Source: Carnegiea gigantea
Taxonomy: Eukaryota; Streptophyta; Magnoliopsida; Caryophyllales; Cactaceae
Direction: 5' to 3'
Assembly: GCA_029747015.1 (NCBI GenBank)
Contig: JAKOGI010000024.1
Span: forward strand, 734,001 to 798,000
DNA length: 64,000 nucleotides
The position numbers and the translations under genes are program-made. Below the pieces are notes generated by a model that did not search any database, had not been told where the DNA came from, and worked only from the letters and a program-made list of their open reading frames with translations. This document shows, piece by piece, positions 23,740-33,841 of this stretch. Numbering within the stretch: the stretch's first letter is position 1; every line of letters starts with the position of its first letter.

Positions 23740-24215
23740 AAATAGTAAATAGAAAGCTGTTGTGGACATAATTAATGTGGTAATTACACTATTAGCATGC
23801 AAAATTTCAATGAATAAGTAATTCTGAAGCAATTTCGTCGATAGCTAATCAGTTACTCGGACAGAAACTATATGGTTATAGAAAATGTGTATATAAATAT
23901 GAGGGAGAAATGACATAATAAGCTTGTTACGAAGAGTAAATACAATGGAACCGAACTGAACCGAACTGATTTTCTTTTGTAAAGAAAAAATAGGGGACAT
24001 TATGTATGTATATAGTGAAATAATAAATAGAAAGTTATGGTAGATGTAATTAACATTACAATGAAACAAATAGAACGCGAAATTACAATGAAAAAAGGTA
24101 ACTATGAAGCAAATTTGTCAATAAGTAATGGGTTAATCGCTTAAAAACTATATGGTTATAGAAAAGGTGTACATATATATGATGATGAAATGACATAATA
24201 AGCTTGGTACAAAGC
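23740..24215. repeat. Two-copy ~285-bp duplication in the Helitron 3' subterminal region
   Basis: The segments 23740-23935 and 24020-24215 align over their length, with shared ACTATATGGTTATAGAAAA and GAAATGACATAATAAGCTTG. They are diverged by substitutions and small indels. The duplication is next to the 3' hairpin of the minus-strand Helitron. Confidence 0.85.
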
Positions 24216-24254
24216 ATGATACATGTGAGGATGATAATACAATCTATGACGCCA

Positions 24255-24320
24255 CCTACGATCAATCCACCTCCTCCTCTTGTGTCGGCACAGGAAATGA
24301 AGATGCACTGATAATTTGAT
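24255..24320 (-). pseudogene. C-terminal scrap of a Helitron RPA-like gene
   Basis: The minus strand reads SASSFPVPTQEEEVD-stop, an acidic tail of the kind ending Helitron RPA proteins, at the right distance from the 3' terminus. It is too short for certainty; the context supports it. Confidence 0.4.
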
Positions 24321-24459
24321 TAAGAATGATATATTTGGCGGTTTGTCCGAAGGCTCTAATTTGATGTTTTAATTTTTCTTTCAATTGTAAGAACAGGTTT
24401 AAAAGCTGGCGAGCAAATTATTTTATATGTTGGAGAGTACATGCTCCTATGAGTCATCT

Positions 24460-26600
24460 TAATATATATTAAAAAATGTGCGGCATTTGTTTCACTTGTG
24501 GTTGATTTCATGTGTAGCTAATGTCTTCCGTAAAGTCTCACCCATTTAGAGTTTTTTGACCTATTTGGAGCTGCTTGACCCATTTAGAGTTTCTTCCTTT
24601 CATTCCTTACTGGAAATTATCAGCTCCACTATATGTTTAATTCTATCACTTTAGTAGGTGTGTTTCTTTTTTGAATTTGGTGTTGTCTGAGGTTATTAAA
24701 AATCTGTCCGTTAGTTGTTTATTGTTATAACGTTAGTCGGTGTGTGTTTTTTGAATTTGGTGTTGTCTAAGGCTATTGAAAATTTGTTTCTGGAGTAATA
24801 ATGATCACAATAGAGTGACAATGTTTGAGATTAATCATAGCAATAATTACAGTAATAGTAGTAACAATAATATAAAACTCTCAATCATGCAACAGTAATG
24901 ATAAGAATATTAGCAAATGTACATTACGTGTCAATCATGGTTCGAAACATATATTTTAATTCAACAATTGTAGGTAATTTAACAACTCAAGAACAGTCAG
25001 TAAATTCTTCAAAGAAGGATGTGATTTCTAGAAATTCTTGTTTGTGTGGTGGCCTTGGTGGGTTCATTTTCAGTGGGGCCACTGTGCAAGGAATACCAGA
25101 AACCAGCATCTGGTTTCTTTTTCTGTGGGCACCCATAGGAAATGTAGAAACATCATGCTTCTATTTAATGCTTGCCATACAAAGTTCTCTCATCGGTAAT
25201 TTATTTGTGCTGATGCCTACTTGTTTCCCCCATCTATGTGTGAGCTCTCCACCTGCATCTCTTTTTTGCTCATATGGTTATGTGAACTCTTCATCATCAT
25301 CAATCTATTTAGCCCCAACATAATGATCCTACACCGAAGTGGAAAGCTTTTTTTCCTGTATAGAGGCACTACTCAGATTTCAGAAGGTGAAGCTTCTTTG
25401 GGGTCTGGCTGGAATTGCATTAGTGGGCTACTCATCGCTTTAGCAATTCTCACTGCCGCATTTTCTCTCTGAAAGTTGTTGTGTTCTCTGTAAATCAACC
25501 TAGGGAAGAAGACACAAAAACAAAGGGGAACATACACGTAAGTGGTGCTATGTTTATATGCATTAATCCGGCCAATTTTCTGTTGTAACGTGAAAGTAGT
25601 TGGTAGTACTGTGTTCATATGCATTAAAAATTGTTTATCCTATTTAACGTGGCTCACACAATCTAATGTGCTGGCACTAATGAGGCGTGCTTCTATTGAC
25701 TCAACTTGTTTCTTTTTGTCGCTGAGCGTTTGGTATGAGTGCATGGTGCTGGAGCATCTTGTCAAAAAGGGACATCTAGTGGTGGGTTTACTCATGTATT
25801 CCGTATTTCTCCCTCCCCCAAGTTGTCTCTCGTTCATTATATCTATTTTCTAATTTTGTTTATGTCAAACCAGAGGAAGAAGGGGGGCTTCCATGGCCAG
25901 TCTTGAGGATTTTGTTGTGTTATTGTGTTTCAAATTGTGTTGAAAGTTGAATGCGACATCAGCTACCAAAAACTATAACAGCCAGGAGGAAAACGCTGAC
26001 ATAACAGAAACATACCAGGCCTTATCTTGAACCTCCCTCGACACCTCTGAGAAGAAGCTCTCGTCTTCTGGGTTGTAGCAAAAGCCTACAGTGATTGAGA
26101 AAACTCAAACTCAATCCATGAAGGGGGAAAAAGTAGGAGGAAGAGGACAGGAAGCCAACTTACAATTCAACAATGATGTATACGTATGCTTCTCAGCAAT
26201 GCTGAGGTGTAATCGGTTGTAAATGGATATGTAATTGCAGTGGAGTTTGGTAATGCAGAAACTTAGATTGGCAGTAATCTTTTAGGCGAACTTTAAGAGC
26301 TGTGGGACAGGAATTTTTTTAATGCAAAATATTATTATATGGATTTGCCAGTTGCGTAGAGGGGGGCGTGGGCTGAGGAGGTTACATAGGGGTGGAGACG
26401 TGAAGCTGGTGGAAACTGGAAACCGCATTGGTGGTTTTTAATTTTTTTTAAATCGGCTGAAATCAACCGATACAAAGAAAGAAGCTGCGTTAGAGGAGCG
26501 GTTACATTGATTCAGAAGCAGTCAGCAGGGTGTTTTTGTTTGCACGGTCATGATCGGGCTGTGGATGAAATCAAAGGTTGTGAATAAGTCAGACACCGCA
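24460..26600. other. Interior of the non-autonomous Helitron, possibly captured DNA
   Basis: No known domain. The plus strand has open frames at 24898-25323 and 25542-25853. The minus strand at about 26015-26095 reads VGFCYNPEDESFFSEVSREV, which looks like a genuine exon remnant. GC content is higher than in the flanks. Helitrons often carry host-gene pieces, so capture is plausible but not shown. Confidence 0.3.
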
Positions 26601-26919
26601 AATCACTCTCCATGCAGTCAACCTAACATTTCTTTTATATTATAATAGATAAAAACCAATAACGCCCTAATATGTCACAACTTTAGATTACAATTTTGCC
26701 CTTATGCTTTTACACATCTTACTTCATGACAAACTTTTTGGCTTAGCTCAACAATCCAGATCACTACTTCCATTAGCAAGGGAATCATTATTCAGTGATG
26801 GATAAATCAATTGCTTTTGCAAATTAGGGCAACAAGTAATTGGCAGAGGTGGAACCAGGATTCAAAACAGGTGGAGAAGATTAGTAATAACACATAACAT
26901 AAAATTTAATAGTTTTAAA

Positions 26920-27125
26920 AATGAAGTGCATAGCTAATACATTTAAGAAAGTTGCCATCGACGAGATCTCATGTTTTGAAAGTAAAGTATGATATCATCG
27001 TTCGACAGACTTTTAAAAAGATCAATCTCAAAATAAGTAATCATTTAAAAATTCATCTGATATTTTGTTGCGCAATTTGGTCTTGATGAACTTCATCACA
27101 AAGAACACTCTTTCAACGGTTTCCA
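26920..27125 (-). pseudogene. hAT transposase C-terminal (dimerisation) fragment
   Basis: The minus strand reads TVERVFFVMKFIKTKLRNKI SDEFLNDYLF, followed after stops by SLSNDDII-like and FQNMRSRRWQL-like text in shifted frames. This matches the hAT/TTF-type transposase C-terminal block ERVFSAM..IKT.LRN. About 65 codons survive, with several stops. The upstream zinc finger and catalytic parts are absent. The nearby text CAGAGGTGGAACCAGGATTC is commonly found beyond this tail. Confidence 0.7.
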
Positions 27126-27129
27126 ATGT

Positions 27130-28145
27130 TAAGAAATAAAATGATGAACACTATATTTGACATTTTATATTAGTGGTCGATTTTATTGATGTTGGAAATG
27201 AAGATAAGTTTTATAGATTTGAATTGATACATATTATTTGTAATTTTTTTTCTTAAAAAGATGAAAACTACATGGAGATAAATAAATGAAGGAAGGAGGT
27301 GTGGATTTTCCTTTTTCCTCTTTTTTTTTTTAAAAAAACAAAACAAAAGCCTCATCATCATTCAATTCCTTCTGCCATAAAAAATGCAGCATATGGAAAG
27401 AAATTCGGGAATCTATCATCTCTACCCCACACCACATGCAGCTACGAATATTGAATATGATATGATATAATTTTATTTTAAGGAAATCATTTTTTCATAT
27501 TTAATTGTGATAAACTTTGAATTGGGAATTAGGTAAACTTTAAATCACACCACACATAGCCGCAAAATATGATATGATATAGTTTTCATCAATAAACTTT
27601 AAATCTTCAACCAAAAAGATAATTAGTTAAAAATTCTCATTTTTTAATTCAGGAATCATGAGTAATTTACTAAGTTAATCAATTCTTTAACATGAATCTA
27701 ACCAAAATCAATAAAATAAACATAATTATTTACAAAATATCATCACTAAAAAAAAATCAGAAATTTTTTGGAGTTACCACAAATTGGGAATTAGGAGGAG
27801 GACGGTGCGTAGACGCGTGGGCTGAAAAACAAAAATAGAAGAACTTAAAGGGCACTCGACAAAATTCAAAAAAAAAAAATACACAGAAGGTAGCACAAGG
27901 AGTTGAACCAACAACCTCCAACACAAAGCAAAAAATTGGCAACCAATCTACTATGCACATCTTTGTGGAATATCTAAGAACTAATTGGTATATATGAATT
28001 TTCTCTTTCCACTAGAATATTCCACATTTAATTTTTTCCTAGAAAGGTGGGGGGTCAATTGAACCCCTTGCCTCCCTTGGCAATTTAGATGATTGTCGAT
28101 GTAACAGGGGGCTAATCCATCAATCATCGATCTCAATGACTCAGA
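27130..28145. other. AT-rich sequence without recognisable features
   Basis: Homopolymer runs and short chance ORFs only. The motif AATATGATATGATATA(A/G)TTTT occurs twice (about 27454 and 27568), suggesting a small internal duplication. I see no gene. Confidence 0.5.
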
Positions 28146-28974
28146 CACTGTTTGGCAATCAACTATTAGCTGTTAACTATTAGCTGATTGTATTAGTTAT
28201 TTGATTTAGCTAATTACATTAGCTATTTTTAAAAAAAATGTTTAGTAAAATGAGCTGTTTTTAACAAGGCTACTTGATAAAATTTCACTTATACCCATAA
28301 CATAATTTCATTATTTTTTTAACAATGCAATTATTTTTTGTGTGAATTAATTTTTTTCCGATATGAATTATGAGTTATATATTATGACTTATGAAATACG
28401 TAGAATTACATTTATATTTTCATCCTAATTTGATTTTTATTATCATAATATTTTTGTTTAACATTAACTTAATTTCTTTTTTTAGTAATAATTAAAATGT
28501 ATATGACATAATAATATTTGGAATATTGTACATCTCAAAAGACTAATTAAACCACATTATTTATTCAAATAAAGAAAATATTTAAATTAAAATCATTAAC
28601 TTCTTGGATACAAATCCTCATGGATGGTTTCGTCTCTGAGTTGTTAAGTTGAAAGAGGAGGGTAGTGGAGAAGAGAAAAAAGTTAGAACAAGCAAAATGA
28701 ACGAATGAGTATCATATTAGTGGAAAAGTAGGGGTTGTGTTTTGAATATCATTGAATGTAATTTTTATAAAAAGAAATGGGCAATATGATAATTTTGGTA
28801 TTAAATAGTAAAAAGCCCTTGCAAAAAGCTCATCCAAAGAGCTTTTTACAAATTAGTTTTTTGGATACAAAAAGCTAGTACAAAAAGCTATTTAACCAAA
28901 TATCTCAAAGAGCTTTTTGACAAAGGTCAAATAGCTAATATCCTCAAAAAGTTATTTACCAAATAGGGCCTTAG
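28146..28974. mobile_element. MITE-like element (TTTGG termini)
   Basis: The left end CACTGTTTGGCAATCAAC and the reverse complement of the right end CACTAAGGCCCTATTTGG are inverted. Subterminal AGCTATTT / AAAAAGCT motifs are repeated in both arms (TTAGCTAATTACATTAGC at left, CAAAAAGCTATTTAACC at right). It is AT-rich and non-coding. The target duplication is not clear; the family is probably hAT-like. Confidence 0.55.
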
Positions 28975-29253
28975 TGTTATTGCATGTCAAGCATCTATTT
29001 AGCTTTCACACTTGTCGAATATTTGTTTGATATCTTGCATAATTTCATTATGAAGTGTCACTTGTACCTGGCCATTGTTTGCCATTATTCTCTTTAGATG
29101 AAGTCGTTATCCATTATGGATAAGTGAATTGCTTCTAATTGAGCCTACAAATTAGTGATTGCAACTACAAATTTGCACAAGAAATTGGGCAATTTAAAAG
29201 ATGGTTGTTATAGTGGGTAAGTACATAGTCATTCAATAGTCTTATATATAGAT

Positions 29254-29741
29254 TGATTTTGTTTCCGGAGAAACTGAAGTTGATGATAAGTCAGAAGAAT
29301 GGGCTTACACATGACAATCTTCGAAGCCGACTCGGCCTAGAGCTCCAGACCTGCAAAAAAGGGCAGACCTCAGTTGTAGACCCAAGGAACACCCCTCCAA
29401 TCATCAAGTTAGGTATCGGGAAGAATAAGTCAAGATTGAAACTTTAAAGTTGAGATCTTTGAGGGAAAAATGAGAGATAAATGTCAGACAGTATCATGGC
29501 ATAAATGAAGAGAAATATGCTACACTATGACATCCTGGCCTTCCTAGAGATTGTGAGGGTCTCTATTTATAACCAAAGTAACTAAGGGGTAGTATGGTTA
29601 GTTTACTGTTTCCTTCATTCTAGCCTACTTGGGCCTCTTTCGCTGGCCCGGACTCATGTGTGAGTTTTCTGATTAAGCTTGCCTAGGCCCATTGTAGACG
29701 TAGATGTTGGCGGGCCCTAGGGCCTAAACTTTCCCGAATCA
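29254..29741 (-). repeat. LTR, left copy (3' LTR by orientation)
   Basis: 488 bp, aligned end to end with 32318-32791. On the minus strand it starts TGATTCGGGAAAG and ends AAACAAAATCA. It contains the TATTTATAACC/TATTTATATCC promoter-like block in both copies (plus-strand text). Confidence 0.8.
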
Positions 29742-29879
29742 TTTAGCCCCTCACATTCTACGTACCCGCATTCCGAGGCGAGTAGGTGGGATGTGAAATG
29801 AATATCTTTCCTATATATGCATTGAGGTTTGAAACTTGCTCATCATTCTTTCTCTTTGGTCAAAGGTATGAAAGAACTG

Positions 29880-30860
29880 CTGGAATGGAGGACACCCTAC
29901 TCAAGGACGACCTAAGCCGCTTGGGGCCAAGGGCGCATAAGAACACTAGGCAAGATGATGCCCAGCTTAAGGACGTTTTATACCATCTTAGGGGTAAGGA
30001 TGCACGTGGAGCGCTAGACGAAAGGACGCCCAGCTCAAGGGGTGTTGGACGGAAGGACGACTACCTCAAGGATAGCCTTCAAGTCGCTAAAGGAGCGATA
30101 GGCGAGAGGACGCCCAGCTCCAGTAGCGCTGGGTGGAAGCATGCCTAGCTCAAGGAGCGTTGGGCGGAAAGGCGCCCAACTCAAGGACAACCTCAACCCC
30201 TTAGGGACAAAGACGCCTAAAGAGCGATGGCCGAGAGGATGCCCAGCTCAAGGAGCATTGGGCGGAAGGACGCATAACTCAAGGACGACCTTAAAAATGC
30301 ATATGGAGCAATGGATGAGAGGACGCTCAGCTCAAGAAGCACTGGGCAGAGAACGCTCACCTTAAGGACGGCCAAAAGGGTGCAGATAGAGCGATGAGTG
30401 AAAGGGCACCCAGCTCCAGGAATGCTAAATAAGAGGACGCCCTGGTCAAGGGGGACCTTGGCCCCTTGGGGCTAAAAATGCATGTGGAGTGATGGGCGAT
30501 AGGATGTCTAGCTCGAGAAGTGTAGGGCGGAAGGATGCCCAACTTAAGGATGACCTTAAAGGCATAGAAGGAGCAACGGGCGAGAGGGCACCCCGCTCAA
30601 GGAGCGCTGGATGGGAGGACACCTAATTCAAGGGTGATGTAGCCCTTTAGGGCGAAAAACATGTGCTGAGTGACGGATAGCATTACGTCCAGCTCAAGTA
30701 GCGTTGGGCGGAAGGGCGCCCAATACAAGGACGACCTTTAATGTGGGGAAGGAACGACGGGCGAGAGGACGACCCACTCAAGGAGCGCTGGCGCGGGAGG
30801 ACACCCAGCTCAAGGGGGACTTTATCCCCTTAGGCCCACCTAGCTCAAGGGCGACATTAT
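29880..30860. repeat. GC-rich tandem array A (unit ~80-125 bp)
   Basis: A core of GAGCGATGGGCGAGAGGACG CCCAGCTCAAGG...GCTGGGCGGAAGGACGCC CAACTCAAGGACGACCTTAA recurs about nine times, at roughly 30089, 30212, 30307, 30393, 30489, 30571, 30670 and 30755. Unit length varies. Apparent ORFs here (for example plus 29786-30148) follow the repeat and lack domains. Confidence 0.85.
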
Positions 30861-30879
30861 CTCCTCAGGCCAAAGGCAT

Positions 30880-31915
30880 AGTGTAGTAACTGGCCCTGGG
30901 CTATGCTTACTGGCGACCGACCAAGGGTCGTGTTTATCAGCGACAGGCCTTGGGCTGTGCTTACTAGTGACAGTGCAAGGGTCGTGCTTACTAGCGACCA
31001 ACCCTTGAGCCATGCTTATCAGCCATGGGTCTTGGGCTGTGCTTAATAGCAACCAGACAAGGGTTGTGCTTACTAGCAACTGGCCAAGGGCCATGCTTAC
31101 GAGCGACCGACTGAGGGTCATGCTTATCAGCGATGGGCCTTGGGTTGTGCTTACTAGCGACCGACTAAGGACCGTGCTTAGCAGCAACAGGCCTTGGGCC
31201 GTGCTTACGAGCAATCGGCCAAGGGCCATGCTTAGCAATCCTCAGCCCTTTTTGCTAAACATGTAGCAACCGGCCGAGGGACATGCTTATCAGTGATGGG
31301 CCTTGGGCTGTGCTTACTACCGACCGGCCAAGAGCCGTGCTTAATGATCCTCAGCCCCTTTAGGCTAAAGGTGTAGTGACCGACCGAGGGCCGTGCATAT
31401 CAGCGACGGGCCTTGCGTCGTGCTTATCAGCAACCGGCCAAAGGCCCTGTTTACCAGCAACCGGCCTTTGGGCGGTGTTTATCAACGATAGACCACGGGT
31501 CGTGCTTATCAGTGACGAGCCTTGGGCCCTGCTTACCAGTGGCTGGCTAAGGGTGATGCTTACTAGCAACCAGCCAAGGGCCATGCATAGTGATCCCTAG
31601 CCCCTTAAGGGCTAGAGATGTAGCGATCGGCCAAGGGCCGCGCTTACCAGCGACGGGCCTTGGGCCGTGCTCACTAGCGACGGGGCAAGGGTCGTGCTTA
31701 CCAGCGACGGGCCTTAGGCCATGCTCACTAGCGACCAGCCAAGGCCGTGCTTACTAGTGACTGGCCTGAAGTCATGCTTAATGATCATTTGCCCCTTGGG
31801 GGCTAAAGGTGTAGCGACCGACCAAGGGTCGTGCTTATCAGTGACGGGCCTTGGGCCATGCTTACTAGCGACCGGCCAAGGGTCGTGCTTGCATTCCTCA
31901 GCCCCTTGGCGGCTA
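30880..31915. repeat. 27-bp minisatellite array B with periodic spacers
   Basis: Units alternate between GCGACCGGCCAAGGGTCGTG CTTACTA and GCGACGGGCCTTGGGCCGTG CTTACTA, each 27 bp, over about 1 kb. The array is punctuated by a spacer, CCTCAGCCCCTTnnGGCTAA AGGTGTAG, at about 31233, 31350, 31592, 31782 and 31893. The 27-bp length keeps frames open and gives nine-residue periodic ORFs on both strands (for example minus 30840-31238). They are by-products of the repeat. Confidence 0.9.
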
Positions 31916-32317
31916 AAGGCACGAAAGGAGCGTCAGGATGACCAACTAGCGGAGTGCTGGATGGGAGGCCTTTGAGACAAAGAGTCCATGTGACGACCGA
32001 GTGCTAAACTGGATGAGCATTGATCGAGTGCTGATGAAGGACGAGTGTATTGTCTTCACAAGTGTGGCCGAGCGTCTCTTATTATTTGGCAGGCCTTATG
32101 TAAAGGCACGTCTGGCCTTAAGAGGACTCAAGGCACAGGAAGGCACACCTAACTCTAGAAGGTGCAAGGTAGATGCCCATAGTAGGTGCACCTAGCTCCT
32201 CACTAGGTATGATTGGATGTCCTGAGGGCACTGCATGCGAGCTATGGGGTGGCCAAATGCCCTTGGCCGTCCTTTATCGTCGATTACCATCTTTTACCAC
32301 CCTCCCTACAGGCAGCA

Positions 32318-32791
32318 TCAACCTGCTTCTGGAAAAACTAAATTTGATAATGAGTCAAAAGAGTCGGCTTACGCGTGGCAATCTTCGAAATCGACTCGGC
32401 CTAGAGTGCGACACCTAAAAAAAAGGCAGACCTCGAATGTGGACCCGATGAATGCCCCTCCAATGATCAAGTTAGGTATCGAGAAGAATGAGCCAAGATT
32501 GAAACTTTAAATGTGAGATCTTTGAGGGAAAAATGAGAGATAAATGTCGTACAAAATCATAGAATAAATGAAGGGAAATATTCTCTGACAGCCTGACCTT
32601 CCCAGAGATTATGAGGGTCTCTATTTATATCCAAAGTAACTAAGGGGTGATATGGTCATTTTACTATTTTCCTGCATTCTAGCCTACCTGGGCCTCTTTC
32701 GCTTGCCCGGACTGATGTGTGATTGAGCCTGCCTGGGCCCATTGCAGATGTGGATGTTGATGGGGCCTAGGGCCTAAACTTTCCCGAATCA
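32318..32791 (-). repeat. LTR, right copy (5' LTR by orientation)
   Basis: 474 bp, homologous to 29254-29741 with scattered substitutions. Inside the element it is followed on the minus strand by TGCTGCCTGTAGGGAGG, the position where a primer-binding site would lie. I cannot match it to a tRNA by eye. Confidence 0.8.
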
Positions 32792-33159
32792 GATTTTAAT
32801 TGGCTCCCCTTGCTACATGCAGTTAGATCCCTATATTCCCCTAATCTAAATGATATTCAATTGGCTGTAATGCAAAAGTTGCTCTTTTTTATCGTACTAC
32901 TTTGTTGTTAATATTTGATAGATGGAGAAAAAAAGAGTTTCTCTGTCGGCCGGATTCTTTTTTGAGAAGATCAAAAGTTCATCAACACATTGTAAGAAGC
33001 ATGTTCAGTTTTGATTTTTGTATATCTTCTGATCTCATTCTCTGCATTGTTTTGTTATGAAGATTAAGGGATGGGCGAGGCGCAGAGTGTAGTTAATTTC
33101 TTATCGAAAGAGTGGATTTAAATTAGGTTTCAAAAGTCACCAATGGCATTTTTTATATA
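32792..33159. other. AT-rich spacer, nothing recognised
   Basis: No ORF, repeat family or terminal signature is visible between the minisatellite LTR element and the long-TIR element. Confidence 0.5.
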
Positions 33160-33841
33160 AAAAGGGAAAAAGCTTCAAAAATTACTTAATTTTGCTCCAA
33201 AGTTCCTAAAAATCACCAAACTTTAAATAAGATTTAAAAATCACTAGTCTTTCATATTTTGTGTGAATAATCACCAAGCTTTGTGTTGCACAACATGCCT
33301 TGCCAAATAAAGAAATTTTTAGTTGTCTTTATTTTTCAATTGCAAATAATTTCTAAATTTTTGGAAAAAAAAGGAAGATAAAAAATTGGGAGGACAATTA
33401 AACTTGTAGACAATCGACAATATATTTAAATACAATTTTTGGTACATTCATAGTTGTGAGAGGGAATGTCAAATGAACAATAATACTACCAGAAACCAAA
33501 AGACAATAAAAGAAGCATTTCTTACTACCTTTAGTCATCAAATTGTCAATCATATATATTATCTGCTAGGAAGCATGTTGTCTTCTTCTTTTGGCCCAAT
33601 TAAGAGGCCATATATATACAAATAACTGTTAAGGAATAGTTAGTTAGTTAGTTAATCTTTTCCTTCTTTTCGATTAATTGATTTGTATCATCAATTAATC
33701 CAGTTTCATCACTCAAACACATTCGTTCTTTCAACTTCGATCGATTGTTTTGTCTCAACAATTGATCTAGCCTACATCATCTTGATTCAGGACATTCGAT
33801 TGTTGATAAGGTACTGTTTGATTCTTTTCTTCTGATCAATC

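Larger units (their letters stand above)
23681..26649 (-). mobile_element. Non-autonomous Helitron with canonical 5' end and unusual 3' end
   Basis: The 5' end on the minus strand is A|TCTATTATAATATAAAAGAA at 26650/26649, a typical plant Helitron 5' terminus. The 3' side carries GCTCCGTGCAAAGGCACGGG CCCAGA ending near 23681, followed by a T-run; the usual CTAG is missing. The subterminal sequence TGTCCA(C/T)TT...CATGCTCCGTG matches the element ending at 4923. The interior (2.97 kb) keeps the RPA C-terminus near 24.26 kb, a tandem duplication, and unrecognised, possibly captured sequence. Pairing of these two ends is inferred from orientation, spacing and the A/T flanks. Confidence 0.7.
29254..32791 (-). 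mobile_element. Non-autonomous LTR element filled with GC-rich minisatellite
   Basis: Two direct long repeats, 29254-29741 and 32318-32791, share long stretches such as GATCTTTGAGGGAAAAATGA and GCCTAAACTTTCCCGAATC. The purine-rich GTGAGGGGCTAAA (reading minus) abuts the left copy, which makes the left copy the 3' LTR and sets the minus orientation. Cutting the ends one base in leaves AGATT on both sides (29250-29254 and 32791-32795), a 5-bp target duplication. The 2.6-kb interior has no gag or pol domain, only tandem arrays. Large protein-free LTR elements are known (LARD-type); the minisatellite interior is the distinctive part. Confidence 0.85.

Noticed and set aside
29786..32510. Several ORFs of 60-132 codons on both strands
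   Set aside because: Their sequence follows the tandem repeats (nine-residue periodicity in array B) and appears on both strands, so they are by-products of the minisatellite.
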